64,000 nucleotides of DNA from Erysipelothrix rhusiopathiae (lineage in GTDB: Bacteria; Bacillota_I; Bacilli_A; Erysipelotrichales; Erysipelotrichaceae): the NCBI RefSeq assembly GCF_900637845.1, contig NZ_LR134439.1, forward strand, positions 310,001 to 374,000. The letters run 5' to 3'. Below the pieces are notes generated by a model that had not been told where the DNA came from, did not search any database, and was given only the letters and a program-made list of their open reading frames with translations. Shown piece by piece: positions 9,132 to 18,624 of this stretch (the stretch's first letter is position 1; every line of letters starts with the position of its first letter). The position numbers were made by a program, and so were the translations under genes.

Positions 9132-10781
9132 ATGAAAAAAAGAAATAGTTTGTTTTTACTTACGCTTTCGTTTTGTCTGTTAATTTCACCAATTTTCGCT
9201 TTTGCGGATGAGACTAAACCTATCAATGAGTGGTTTAAAAGACCCTCTATTGCTCAATTTGTTGCTGATAAATTATCGTTAACAACGTCAGATCTTGTTT
9301 CACAATCACAGTTAGATGAGATTAAGACATTTAATCCAGCTGTTGGTGAATTAGTTGATATGGAGTCTTTTCTTGAGATTGCAAGTCTTAGAAAACTAGA
9401 GAATATTTATCTACGGAAACAAAGTCTAAAGAATTTTGAAGGAGTAGAAAATTTCAAGGAGCTCGATAGTCTTATGGTGGTCGAATCGCCAATTGAGAGC
9501 ATATCAGGAATTGAGCAATTACCCGTGCTAACTTTGTTGTCTATTGGATACAATTACTCACCTGTTTTTATAGAGAATCCAAGTGCTCTAGCTCCAATTG
9601 ATGGAGTGCCATCGTTAGTAAATATCGACTTAAGAATGTTAGATCTGACAAATGATCATTTAAGTAAGCTAAAAAACAATAATCAAAACTTGAGAAATAT
9701 AAATTTACATGGAAATAATCTTACGAGTTTTAAAGGTCTAGATGTATTCCCGAATCTAAAAAATCTTAGAGTTTCACAAAATAATCTAAAAAAAATGGAT
9801 GGTATAGAATCTTTAAAGCAATTAGAAATGCTTGATATAAATAATGAAAACTTTGATAAAAGTTATGGTAATGGAATCGTTGATTCGTCGCTTTTTACTA
9901 TGTGTGATGAGAGTTGCCTTTATTATGACATGGACCGTCATAAAGTAATATTAGAGATGGAAAAAGGAATCGATGATAAATATTATATTGATTTAAATCA
10001 GTTCATAGTTCCAAGTGTAAGTAATAATGCAGTCAAGAAGTTCCATTTTAAGCTTACCAATATTGCTGCTGGTAAATATGACGAGGGTAAAAATATCGTA
10101 GAGTTTACTACTGAAGAAATTGAAAATATTAATTTTTCCGAAGATTTTCTAGAAGTAACTCTAAAAGATCATAATAATCAGAGTTATGGTAGAATTTTTA
10201 TTTATAGTGATAAACCTAATGTGAAAAGAGATGTATTCAAAGTTGTGTATCGAGATGGTATTCAAGATGAACACAGCTTTAAAGACCAGGTGTATGAGGG
10301 TATTGAAGAAGGGAGTCTTACCCCTAAATATGTTGGAACTCCACAAAGAGAGGGTTATCGCTTTAAGGGTTGGAGTCCGGAAGTATCCGAAACTGTTACA
10401 GAAAATACTGTATATGTAGCACAGTGGGAAAAGAATATTGAAGTGAAAAAGACATATGAAGTAGTATACCGAGATGGTATTCAAGATGAAGACAGTTTTA
10501 AAGATCAAGTGTATGGAGGTATTGAAGAAGGAAGTCTAACGCCTGAATATGTCGGAACTCCACAAAGAAAGGGTTATCGCTTTAAGGGTTGGAGTCCTAA
10601 AGTGTCCGAAACTGTTACAGAAAATACTGTATATGTAGCACAGTGGGAGTTAAGCGTAAGTATTGCGAATCCGACAGCACTTCCTCCAACAGGTTTATCA
10701 AATAACAATTTATTTTTAATTGGAATTGGATTAGTGCTCACATCGTTAGCTCCATTAAGTATCAGAAAAAATCGAAATTGA
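9132..10781 (+). CDS. internalin-like LRR surface protein with two InlB-type B repeats and LPPTG anchor
   Basis: This is a 549-residue secreted, wall-anchored protein. A Sec signal (residues 1-27, cut near AFA-DE) leads to a leucine-rich repeat region of about residues 60-270, with units such as LRNINLHGNNLTSF and LKNLRVSQNNLKKM. Two repeats of about 60 aa follow (YRDGIQDE...FKGWSPEV...YVAQWE), matching the Listeria-Bacteroides InlB B-repeat family. The sorting signal is LPPTGL, a hydrophobic helix and a basic tail RKNRN. ATG 9132 follows GAGGAG; in-frame codons further upstream have no ribosome site. The family often binds host cells. Here a role in adhesion is inferred only. Confidence 0.9.
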   Translation: MKKRNSLFLLTLSFCLLISPIFAFADETKPINEWFKRPSIAQFVADKLSLTTSDLVSQSQLDEIKTFNPAVGELVDMESFLEIASLRKLENIYLRKQSLKNFEGVENFKELDSLMVVESPIESISGIEQLPVLTLLSIGYNYSPVFIENPSALAPIDGVPSLVNIDLRMLDLTNDHLSKLKNNNQNLRNINLHGNNLTSFKGLDVFPNLKNLRVSQNNLKKMDGIESLKQLEMLDINNENFDKSYGNGIVDSSLFTMCDESCLYYDMDRHKVILEMEKGIDDKYYIDLNQFIVPSVSNNAVKKFHFKLTNIAAGKYDEGKNIVEFTTEEIENINFSEDFLEVTLKDHNNQSYGRIFIYSDKPNVKRDVFKVVYRDGIQDEHSFKDQVYEGIEEGSLTPKYVGTPQREGYRFKGWSPEVSETVTENTVYVAQWEKNIEVKKTYEVVYRDGIQDEDSFKDQVYGGIEEGSLTPEYVGTPQRKGYRFKGWSPKVSETVTENTVYVAQWELSVSIANPTALPPTGLSNNNLFLIGIGLVLTSLAPLSIRKNRN

Positions 10782-10796
10782 ACTCTTAAATCAAAG

Positions 10797-10828
10797 GTAG
10801 ACAAGTAATCAATCTTGTCTACTTTTTT
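10797..10828 (+). terminator. rho-independent terminator after the LRR gene
   Basis: GTAGACAAG pairs with CTTGTCTAC (9 bp, loop TAATCAAT) and is followed by six T. It lies 16 bases after the stop codon. Confidence 0.92.
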
Positions 10829-11135
10829 CAAAAAAAAAGGTAATACATAATATTGCTTCGTGTGTCGGCAAAAAAATATAGGTACATGGGTTTAAAGATT
10901 TTGATAGAATACAGAGAATCTTTTTTTATTTTTTATATTGAGGTTTATTCGTGAAAGATTAAGGAGAGTATAGAGATGCTTTCTACTATACGAGGATAGC
11001 GCTCAAAACTAGATTCAACTCATAGATCATATTCTTTTTAGAAATAGACTGATTGTAAATGATCGTAAAGAAAAGATAAAAATTAATTTAAGCCCATGAA
11101 ACTTATGATGAAATTTTAGATTGAAAGAGGTAGTT

Positions 11136-11396
11136 ATGAAAGAAAATATATTTTATAAAATCAATTTTTATTTTAAAAAATGGTTTGCAATTAAATTGTC
11201 TAAGAGTATTTTTAAAAGTTTTGATTGGCTATTTTATTTACAAGGTAGTGAATTCAGAGAAGATGTATCGCCAAAATATCAAGGACAGTTTTGTGCGACA
11301 GAGTTATACTTTGATATACAAAAGCGAATAATAAAACACATTCTAAGCGCTGTAGAACGTCTATCAAAAATTAACATTGCTATTAGTTGTGAGTAG
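11136..11396 (+). CDS. short hypothetical protein
   Basis: This open frame of 86 codons is basic and aromatic-rich at its N-terminus and has no family I recognise. ATG 11136 follows AAGAGG. It ends 10 bases before the ATG of the DUF421 gene, so the two could be co-transcribed. There is no clear membrane segment or signal peptide. DUF421 genes often pair with DUF3290 genes, but this product does not look like DUF3290. It could be a gene remnant. Confidence 0.4.
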   Translation: MKENIFYKINFYFKKWFAIKLSKSIFKSFDWLFYLQGSEFREDVSPKYQGQFCATELYFDIQKRIIKHILSAVERLSKINIAISCE

Positions 11397-11406
11397 AATA
11401 CAAATC

Positions 11407-12024
11407 ATGTTTTATTTCGAACTGTTTTTAAAGCTTATTGTAAGTTTTTTTTCTGTCCTTGTTTTTTCAAAATTACTTGGTAAAAGAAATATTTCACCAA
11501 CCAGCCCAAGTGATCACATAAACAACTATGTACTCGGTGGACTCGTTGGTGGTGTTATATATAATTCAGAAATAGGCGTTTTTGACGTTATATTAGTTTT
11601 TGTACTTTGGGGAAGCTTCATTAAAATTCTTGATTTTATTAAAACTTGGGTAAAAAAAATTCGAAAAATTATTGATGGAGAACCAATATTACTTTATTAT
11701 AACGATAATTTTATAATAACTAATCTTAAGAAATCAAATTTGTCTGTCGCAGATTTTTATTACAGCATGCGAATGAAGGGTATTCAAACAACCTCAAATA
11801 TTTCCAAAGCAGAATTATTACCAAATGGACAGATTGTTTTTATAGAATCGAAGGTAGATGAACTCAATTATTTGGTAATTTCAGATGGTAAGTTTAATAA
11901 AAATGAAGTTGAACTGGCAGGCCTAAAGGAAGAATTTATACTAAATGATATTGGTATTCAAGATGTGAAGGAAATAAGCTCTTGCGAGTATACTAACGGT
12001 ACATATCGTTATACCAAATATTGA
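11407..12024 (+). CDS. DUF421 (YetF-like) membrane protein
   Basis: This 205-residue protein matches the YetF/YdfS (DUF421) layout. Two or three N-terminal helices contain the family-type SKLLGKRNISPTSPSD, followed by LGGLVGGVIYNSEIG. A cytoplasmic domain with DGEPILLYYNDNF, and then a small beta domain, complete it. I prefer ATG 11407 to the upstream TTG at 11377, since the membrane segment starts right there. The function of the family is not well established; some members are linked to stress or spore properties. A strong terminator follows. Confidence 0.85.
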   Translation: MFYFELFLKLIVSFFSVLVFSKLLGKRNISPTSPSDHINNYVLGGLVGGVIYNSEIGVFDVILVFVLWGSFIKILDFIKTWVKKIRKIIDGEPILLYYNDNFIITNLKKSNLSVADFYYSMRMKGIQTTSNISKAELLPNGQIVFIESKVDELNYLVISDGKFNKNEVELAGLKEEFILNDIGIQDVKEISSCEYTNGTYRYTKY

Positions 12025-12116
12025 TTATTATACGTTCAATCTGTATGGCATGTTTTATAATGAGGTTTTTTGTAAATTAGTGTTGGTGAGATTACCCGAC
12101 ATATTTAGAGTCAAAA

Positions 12117-12148
12117 CCATCATCATAGGAATATGATGATGGTTTTTT
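12117..12148 (+). terminator. rho-independent terminator after the DUF421 gene
   Basis: CCATCATCAT (12117-12126) pairs perfectly with ATGATGATGG (12133-12142) and is followed by six T. Confidence 0.92.
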
Positions 12149-12189
12149 ATATCTTAGTGTACCCGTATGGTTGTAGTGGTCAAACTTTT

Positions 12190-13110
12190 TTATAACTCAG
12201 GTGGATAAATAGATTTAAGTATTTCTAATTTCATTTGGAATTCTATAATCATTTGATGCATGTGGTCTAATCTAGTCATACCATCTAAACAAATATTATG
12301 ATATAGCATTTTCAAGTTGTTTGTCACTATTAAATTGGTAACGGTTGATAAGCACAAATTTCAAAGTTCTAAAGAATCGCACTATTCCTACATTATCATA
12401 AGGGCATCCGCCTTTGCTCATACTTTGAGTCACTTCATTTTCTACACAAAATTCTGTGAAATTGTATGAAGCAAATTGACTTTCTTGATCACTCTGAAGA
12501 CTTAAATCCTTTGGTTGTTCATTTTAGGTTAATAATGCTTCGGTCTGAGAGGTCTAGAATACTGCAGTTGTATTGAGACTTTACATTCAAACCTTGGATA
12601 TATGTGAAATCAGTACACTAAACTGTTTTCTGTTGCTCAATATTTAAGTCTTGAAGCGATTGGGAAAAAGTTCGTGCTTTGTTCCTTCGACGTAGAGTAG
12701 ATGATTCTTAGCCGGTACGCAGTAGGTCTGAAGCTCTTGATTCATAAATTTGTGAACTGTGGTTTTGCTAAGTTTAATCCCTTGCCGCCTGTTGAATGAA
12801 AAAATCTTTAATTCTATCTTAAACCAATTTCTTCCTTTGATAATAATCACTGCTGATATTATTGAGATAGTTATATTAATCATCGGCATCAACACCACAC
12901 TGCTAAAATAATTAACATAAGCCAAAGTGGCACTTATACTGATTAATGAATTCATGTATTACTTGCCTATTTTCTTCGCGGAATTAGATAGTTTTTGTTT
13001 GAGTTTACGGTTCTCTTCCATCAATAAGAGTTCGCTTTTTGCTTCAGGAGTTGTTGGAAATTTTTTTGGTAATCACGAATCGAGTTGTTGCATGTTCACT
13101 ATACCATTAA
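12190..13110 (-). pseudogene. IS3-family transposase remnant (orfA and orfB, many frameshifts)
   Basis: Reading the minus strand in shifting frames recovers IS3 pieces in order. An OrfA tail (MEENRKLKQKLSNS, near 13020-12960) is followed by an OrfB start (FNRRQGIKLSKTTVHKFMNQ, near 12790). Near 12580-12330 come degraded rve pieces, including LQSDQESQFASYNFTEFC, SMSKGGCPYDN and RFFRTLKFVLINRY. Stops and shifts lie between all of them, so no protein can be made. It differs in sequence from the IS3 copies at 16.8 kb and 47.2 kb. The edges are approximate. Confidence 0.75.
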
Positions 13111-13367
13111 ACGCTCTGTTTCATTTGAGATAAAAACATTGCTTTAAGTTTCTAAAAGCAGTTTGTGAACTTAGGATGAATGAAAACGAAATCATAGTGA
13201 TATCGCAGCAGATAAGTCGATATATTTTATGTGTTTGATAGAATTGGTTTGTAATGTCATGTTTTTCAGTGATTTAGGTTGCTGTATTAAAGGAGGGGTT
13301 ACTTATAAAGTTTATGAATATGCAATAAAGAATAACTTAATCTTATAGAGTACATTAAGGAGGAACA

Positions 13368-16300
13368 ATGAAAAAAACGTTAAAAAAATTTTTACATATA
13401 GCTTTTTCTTTGACACTAATTTTAAGTAATGCTTTTATTACAAATATCAATGCTTCGACAGTGAGCGATGGTGATATTATTACTCTAACGGACCCAAACT
13501 TTAATAAATCCAACGGGTATAATACTAATATAGAGAAATATATGACTATAGAAGTTGCAGAAATAAATGAGAATCAATCTAACATTATATTATCTATAAA
13601 TCGAGAAAACGGTATTTTGGCGTATACGCCCTATAATAGAAGTACTAAAACTTATGGTGAAACTGTAGAGTTCTCGAACACCAGTCTCAATGTTGAACGT
13701 AAAGTCTATTCTAGAACCAATCTTGAAGTTGATCACAAGGCAGGTACGTACAAATATACTCCTGATCAGAACAGAACTGGAAACATCTATAACGGTAAAT
13801 TTAGATACGATGGTTCCAACATTGCTTATACATATGGAAAAGGGTTTGCAGGAATACCAAAATTTGTGAATGTAACAGCTAAATTTATGAGTGATGGAAA
13901 AGAAATCAAGCCAGCTGTGACTAAAAAAGGAATCCAATCACAGTCCTACATTTTTTTAGAAAACTATCCAATCGAGGGATATTCACAAACAACTGTTAGC
14001 GGAGTCAAATCTGGGAAAGTTGGAAAATCAGACATTACAGTGATTTATAATTATGTTGAAGACTACGATGCAGCCAAACATGATATTGTGATTGATCCAG
14101 CTAGTTCAGGAGACACGAAAATAATTGGAACTGGATTTCCAGGTGATACAATTGTATTCACGGATTCTTCGGGAGAAAAAATCGGTGAAGGTGTCGTTGA
14201 TTCAAATGGAGATTACGACATTACATTAGATAGACCTTTAATTGGTGACGAAATTATAACAGGTCAACCTATTACAAATGGCATTAAAGGTAATAAAGAA
14301 AATGTTGTTGTTTATAATCGTGAGAAGCATAAAGTAACGATTGAACAACCAGTAGAAAATGATATTATTGTAAAAGGTAAGGGAATCGCGGGTGATTTAT
14401 TAATTCTAAAAGATGGCAATGGAATAAATATTGGCGAAACAACTGTCAATGATGATGGGTCTTACACTATTAATGTATCTCGTCCTCTAATTGGCAATGA
14501 GGAAATCAAAGTTATCCCTTATACGAATGATATAGAGGGTATGGAGACGAAATCTACCGTTCTCGATAAAGATGCACATAAACCAACGGTGAATAAGCCA
14601 GGCTCGGGTGAAACCAATGTGACTGGAAAAGGAACCCCAGGTGATGAAATCATCATTACTGATGGTAAAGGTAAAGAAATCGGAAAAGGTACGGTTGATT
14701 CGGAAGGTAACTTTGATGTGAAAACAGATCGAGCATTAGAACCTAATGAAGTGATTACAATCACACCCCAAACGGATGGGAAAGCAGGGACACCAGCAGA
14801 AGAAACCGTTCTCGATAAAGATGCCCATAAACCAACGGTGAATAAGCCAGGCTCGGGTGAAACCAATGTGACTGGAAAAGGAACACCGGGTGATGAAATC
14901 ATCATTACTGATGGTAAAGGTAAAGAAATCGGAAAAGGTACGGTTGATTCGGAAGGTAACTTTGATGTGAAAACAGATCGACCATTAGAACCTAATGAAG
15001 TGATTACAATCACACCCCAAACGGATGGGAAAGCAGGGACACCAGCAGAAGAAACCGTTCTCGATAAAGATGCCCATAAACCAACGGTGAATAAGCCAGG
15101 CTCGGGTGAAACCAATGTGACTGGAAAAGGAACCCCAGGTGATGAAATCATCATTACTGATGGTAAAGGTAAAGAAATCGGAAAAGGTACGGTTGATTCG
15201 GAAGGTAACTTTGATGTGAAAACAGATCGACCATTAGAACCTAATGAAGTGATTACGATCACACCCCAAACAGATGGGAAAGCGGGAACACCAACAGAAG
15301 AAACCGTTCTCGATAAAGATGCCCATAAACCAACGGTGAATAAGCCAGGCTCGGGTGAAACCAATGTGACTGGAAAAGGAACCCCAGGTGATGAAATCAT
15401 CATTACTGATGGTAAAGGTAAAGAAATCGGAAAAGGTACGGTTGATTCGGAAGGTAACTTTGATGTGAAAACAGATCGAGCATTAGAACCTAATGAAGTG
15501 ATTACAATCACACCCCAAACGGATGGGAAAGCAGGGACACCAACAGAAGAAACCGTTCTCGATAAAGATGCCCATAAACCAGCGGTGAATAAGCCAGGCT
15601 CGGGTGAAACCAATGTGACTGGAAAAGGAACCCCAGGTGATGAAATCATCATTACTGATGGTAAAGGTAAAGAAATCGGAAAAGGTACGGTTGATTCGGA
15701 AGGTAACTTTGATGTGAAAACAGATCGACCATTAGAACCTAATGAAGTGATTACAATCACACCCCAAACGGATGGGAAAGCAGGGACACCAACAGAAGAA
15801 ACCGTTCTCGATAAAGATGCCCATAAACCAACGGTGAATAAGCCAGGCTCGGGTGAAACCAATGTGACTGGAAAAGGAACACCGGGTGATGAAATCATCA
15901 TTACTGATGGTAAAGGTAAAGAAATCGGAAAAGGTACGGTTGATTCGGAAGGTAACTTTGATGTGAAAACAGATCGACCATTAGAACCTAATGAAGTGAT
16001 TACAATCACACCCCAAACGGATGGGAAAGCAGGGACACCGACAAGTCTTAAAGTCTTTGACAAATATAGTCATAAGCCAGATCTTAACCCAATGAAAGAT
16101 GGCGATGAATTAGTTTCTGGAACCGGAGTGGCTGGTGATGTAGTTATTATAATTGATTCAAAAGGTAATGAAATCGGAAAAGGTAGAGTTAATATACTTG
16201 GGAAATTTTCAATCAAATTAAATCGTAAACTGAGCGGTGGAGAAGAAATCTCGGCTATTCCTTATACAGATGGTATGAGAGGAACTATGATTACTAAATC

Positions 16301-16442
16301 CGTAATGCATCAAAGTGATAGCAAAAATGTTCTTCCGCCGGCCGGAATAAGTAATAATTACTCATTCTTACTTTTAGGAGTATTACAAATAGTTTTTGGA
16401 ATTAAAATATATTTGAAGAGAATGTGTGAAAAAGAATTATAA
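13368..16442 (+). CDS. large repeat surface protein, Ig-like repeats, LPPAG anchor
   Basis: This is a 1024-residue secreted protein. A signal peptide (about residues 1-30, NINAS) leads to an N-terminal domain and a MucBP-like segment (about residues 165-235, ending SDITVIYNYVED). Nine tandem bacterial Ig-like units of about 83 aa follow: two degenerate units, six near-identical units starting KDAHKPTVNKPGSGETN, and one last degenerate unit. The anchor is LPPAGI, a hydrophobic helix and KRMCEKEL, which is a weak basic tail. ATG 13368 follows AAGGAGGAA. The repeats form a stalk in comparable proteins. Adhesion or a spacer role is inferred. Confidence 0.88.
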   Translation: MKKTLKKFLHIAFSLTLILSNAFITNINASTVSDGDIITLTDPNFNKSNGYNTNIEKYMTIEVAEINENQSNIILSINRENGILAYTPYNRSTKTYGETVEFSNTSLNVERKVYSRTNLEVDHKAGTYKYTPDQNRTGNIYNGKFRYDGSNIAYTYGKGFAGIPKFVNVTAKFMSDGKEIKPAVTKKGIQSQSYIFLENYPIEGYSQTTVSGVKSGKVGKSDITVIYNYVEDYDAAKHDIVIDPASSGDTKIIGTGFPGDTIVFTDSSGEKIGEGVVDSNGDYDITLDRPLIGDEIITGQPITNGIKGNKENVVVYNREKHKVTIEQPVENDIIVKGKGIAGDLLILKDGNGINIGETTVNDDGSYTINVSRPLIGNEEIKVIPYTNDIEGMETKSTVLDKDAHKPTVNKPGSGETNVTGKGTPGDEIIITDGKGKEIGKGTVDSEGNFDVKTDRALEPNEVITITPQTDGKAGTPAEETVLDKDAHKPTVNKPGSGETNVTGKGTPGDEIIITDGKGKEIGKGTVDSEGNFDVKTDRPLEPNEVITITPQTDGKAGTPAEETVLDKDAHKPTVNKPGSGETNVTGKGTPGDEIIITDGKGKEIGKGTVDSEGNFDVKTDRPLEPNEVITITPQTDGKAGTPTEETVLDKDAHKPTVNKPGSGETNVTGKGTPGDEIIITDGKGKEIGKGTVDSEGNFDVKTDRALEPNEVITITPQTDGKAGTPTEETVLDKDAHKPAVNKPGSGETNVTGKGTPGDEIIITDGKGKEIGKGTVDSEGNFDVKTDRPLEPNEVITITPQTDGKAGTPTEETVLDKDAHKPTVNKPGSGETNVTGKGTPGDEIIITDGKGKEIGKGTVDSEGNFDVKTDRPLEPNEVITITPQTDGKAGTPTSLKVFDKYSHKPDLNPMKDGDELVSGTGVAGDVVIIIDSKGNEIGKGRVNILGKFSIKLNRKLSGGEEISAIPYTDGMRGTMITKSVMHQSDSKNVLPPAGISNNYSFLLLGVLQIVFGIKIYLKRMCEKEL
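14562..16055 (+). repeat. six tandem 249-bp repeats inside the surface-protein gene
   Basis: Units begin at 14562, 14811, 15060, 15309, 15558 and 15807, each at CTCGATAAAGATG, with an exact 249-bp (83-codon) period. The units differ only at scattered bases: GCACAT/GCCCAT, CCCCAGGT/CACCGGGT, GCATTAG/CCATTAG, GCAGAA/ACAGAA, and one ACG/GCG. Such identity at silent sites shows recent amplification or gene conversion. Copy number is likely to vary between strains and may be collapsed by short-read assembly. Confidence 0.97.
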
Positions 16443-16600
16443 TTAGACCTAAATTTTAAACAAGTGCTCATTGAGAAACCATAGATTGGATCTCATAAGC
16501 TTAGAGACACTTGGAAAACGCGGAGAAATTAGCGCATCCTTAATTCAATGATCTTTAATTTACAATGTAGATAAACCTACCTCGAGAGTTATTAAAGCTT

Positions 16601-16631
16601 CACCCCGTTTATAATAACGGGGTGTTTTTTT
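16601..16631 (+). terminator. rho-independent terminator downstream of the repeat surface protein
   Basis: CACCCCGTT pairs with AACGGGGTG around a six-base loop and is followed by seven T. It lies about 160 bases after the stop codon. Confidence 0.88.
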
Positions 16632-16794
16632 GTTATCGGTTTAGAAAACCACACGCTATTCGTGTGAGCGTGTGAGAACGGAACTAGGTCAGTTCCTACC
16701 TATGCATATAGAGTTGTAACAGAAAAAACCCTCAGTGTTATTGTAAATGTGACTGACAATCGCAAATATAAACAAGGAGGTTGTTACTTGACAC

Positions 16795-17414
16795 CAAGAG
16801 AGAGTTGATGAATAAACTGAGCATGTTATTAACGTTTTCGTTGATAGTTAAAAGATTTATGGAGCACGTAAAATAAAGACAGTACTAGTCCAAGAAATAT
16901 TTGTCTTATAACGCAGACGAGTATCGGGAATTTGTTGTTCGTAAACAGTTTGAAGTAAGAGTCAGCGACCTAACCTATGTAATGGATGGACATAGCTAGA
17001 ATTACACTTGCACCACTATTGATTTATATATTCGTGAGATTGTGGGACACAGTTGTTGACAAAAGAAAAATAGCAAATTGTTTCATAAGGCGTTTGCAAA
17101 GATAAATTCAAGTTTAAGATCGATTTAATACTTTCATTCATATTGAGGAAGTGAGTTTGGTAATTACCTGATTGACGATATCTGTTCAACAGTTGGTGAT
17201 TAAGTCGTAAGGTTAACTACATTTGACAATACCATCGCTGAGACAAAATTCAAGACAAAAAAAGGAGGTTGACAAAAAGCACATTTTCTCAATACTTGAG
17301 GAACTGGATTATGAGTTTGGATAATTGTTGAGTGGTTTAATTCCAAATTACTTCATGCATAGAACACCATTAGAATAGAAGCAACATTCTATCACTAATT
17401 TGTATATATCTGTT
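16795..17414 (+). pseudogene. IS3-family orfB remnant, same element type as the copy at 47-48 kb
   Basis: Broken frames give VDE-TEHVINVFVDS, IYGARKIK, VSDLTYVMDGHS, IREIVGHSC and LIDDICSTVG, interrupted by stops and shifts. The same segments in the same order appear on the minus strand at 47200-47960 (for example YGTRKIK and REIVGYSCWQKKN). Even the 3' end ACACCATTAGAAT-AGCAACATTCTAT is shared. The 5' part with orfA is not found, so this copy is truncated as well as dead. Confidence 0.78.
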
Positions 17415-17451
17415 GCAATTTTAAGGCGAAATTTAAACCCGAAAAAATAGA

Positions 17452-18018
17452 ATGTTTTATAAGAGAAGAAAACGTAAAAAGAGAATGAGTGGAATGATGA
17501 ATCACTTGAGATGGAAATTGGAAGAGAAAACGGTACTTCCAATTAGCCTAAGACCTAAATATATTGAGGAACGAAACGAGATTGGTCAACTCGAAATCGA
17601 CTCCATCATCGGTAAGAAACATGAAACTGCAGCGATTATATCTATTGTGGACCGCTGCTCAAGAATGATCTGGCTTATTAAAGTAAAATATCCAAATTAT
17701 TATTACACATTAAACAAAATTCGAAAATTTATTGAAGAAAATAAAATAACAATCAAATCGATAACAGTAGATAATGGACTTGAATTTAAAACATTAGGGA
17801 TTACAGTTAAGCGGTTGTACGTAAAGATATATAAGTGTAACTCGTATTGTTCTTTTCAAAGTGGAACTAATAAACGCGAGAATGCAATCGCACGATGGTT
17901 TATACTAAAAGGAAAATCGATGTCTAATATTTGCTTCAAAATTGCCTCAATGACGCGACAAATATTTGAGGTCAAAAAGACTTCACAGCATTATTTTTTC
18001 TTTCTGAATCGATTTTGA
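17452..18018 (+). pseudogene. IS30-family transposase fragment
   Basis: The 188-codon frame shows the IS30 catalytic core: GQLEIDSIIGKK (first acidic residue), IVDRCSRMIW, VDNGLEFK (second Asp) and NKRENAIARW (Glu). The N-terminal helix-turn-helix domain is missing and the C-terminus runs into unrelated sequence. The protein is about half the usual length of 320-350 aa, so it should be inactive. It directly abuts the IS3 remnant, so one element may have landed in the other. The 3' end overlaps the convergent small secreted protein gene by 28 bp. Confidence 0.8.
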
Positions 18019-18266
18019 TTTGCAATGAGTATCAAACCAATTACAAAACAAGCGATGGCACCATAGAGGGGTGCATCGGGGAGTCCATAGGGTGGTAGCG
18101 TTTTAACACCGTTACTGTGTGCTGGGAGTTCATGATCGCTTTGAGTAGAACGGTAATTTTGACTTGTAACAAAAACTTGTGAAGAGCGATTGTTCATCGG
18201 ACTTGGGGAAATAGAGATTGTAAAAATAGAAACCATGCTTAGAATCGAAAAAAATGTTTGTTTCAT
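17991..18266 (-). CDS. small secreted protein with sortase-like tail (LPPYG)
   Basis: This encodes a 91-residue protein with a signal peptide (MKQTFFSILSMVSIFTISIS), about 35 polar residues, then LPPYGLPDAP, a 17-residue hydrophobic helix and a basic tail NRFRKKK. The layout is that of a sortase substrate, but the motif reads LPPYG where the Thr or Ala of LPxTG/LPPAG is expected. The start is set by GGAGG seven bases before ATG 18266; an upstream in-frame ATG at 18281 has no ribosome site. It could be a tiny wall protein, a membrane-held peptide, or the remnant of a larger adhesin that lost its middle. Confidence 0.65.
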   Translation of the reverse strand: MKQTFFSILSMVSIFTISISPSPMNNRSSQVFVTSQNYRSTQSDHELPAHSNGVKTLPPYGLPDAPLYGAIACFVIGLILIANQNRFRKKK

Positions 18267-18624
18267 CGTAGACCTCCACAATAAAAGGGGATTATTAGTA
18301 CCTTATATAGGTATCATACCAACGATTCTATAAAGAATGAAACGAAATACCCTGAAAGACTTAATTGATTTAGAAGAAAATATGCCATATTTGTAATGTT
18401 TTTCTAACAATTATCATGAATGTTTCACCTAATTGTATTAATGGTGATTTAAAGGCTCTATATGTTTGATAAGGTGTTTCTATTAGCCTATTTAAATACT
18501 TGTGTTATATTTATTTCACAAATATAACGAATAATAATGATAGGATACTTTAAAGTCTATATCATTTTCATCACGTGTACGATGTATGATTTTATGAAAA
18601 ATTATTTAGAAAAGAGGAGACACT
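18267..18624. other. divergent intergenic region
   Basis: This AT-rich spacer lies between the small secreted protein (minus) and the adhesin pseudogene (plus). It should carry promoters for both, but I see no clear pair of -35 and -10 boxes and no coding sequence. Confidence 0.5.

Noticed and set aside
12927-13133. 68-codon plus-strand frame near the IS remnant
   Set aside because: It is antisense to the OrfA remnant of the IS3 pseudogene, which gives transposase motifs on the minus strand.
13291-13328. Possible leader peptide MNMQ after AGGAGGGG before the repeat surface gene
   Set aside because: The distance from the ribosome site to the ATG is 17 bases and the peptide is only four codons; there is no further evidence.
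14519-16063. 514-codon open frame antisense to the repeat region
   Set aside because: It exists because the repeat is 249 bp (a multiple of 3) and one unit has no stop on the other strand. It has no ribosome site and mirrors the sense codons.
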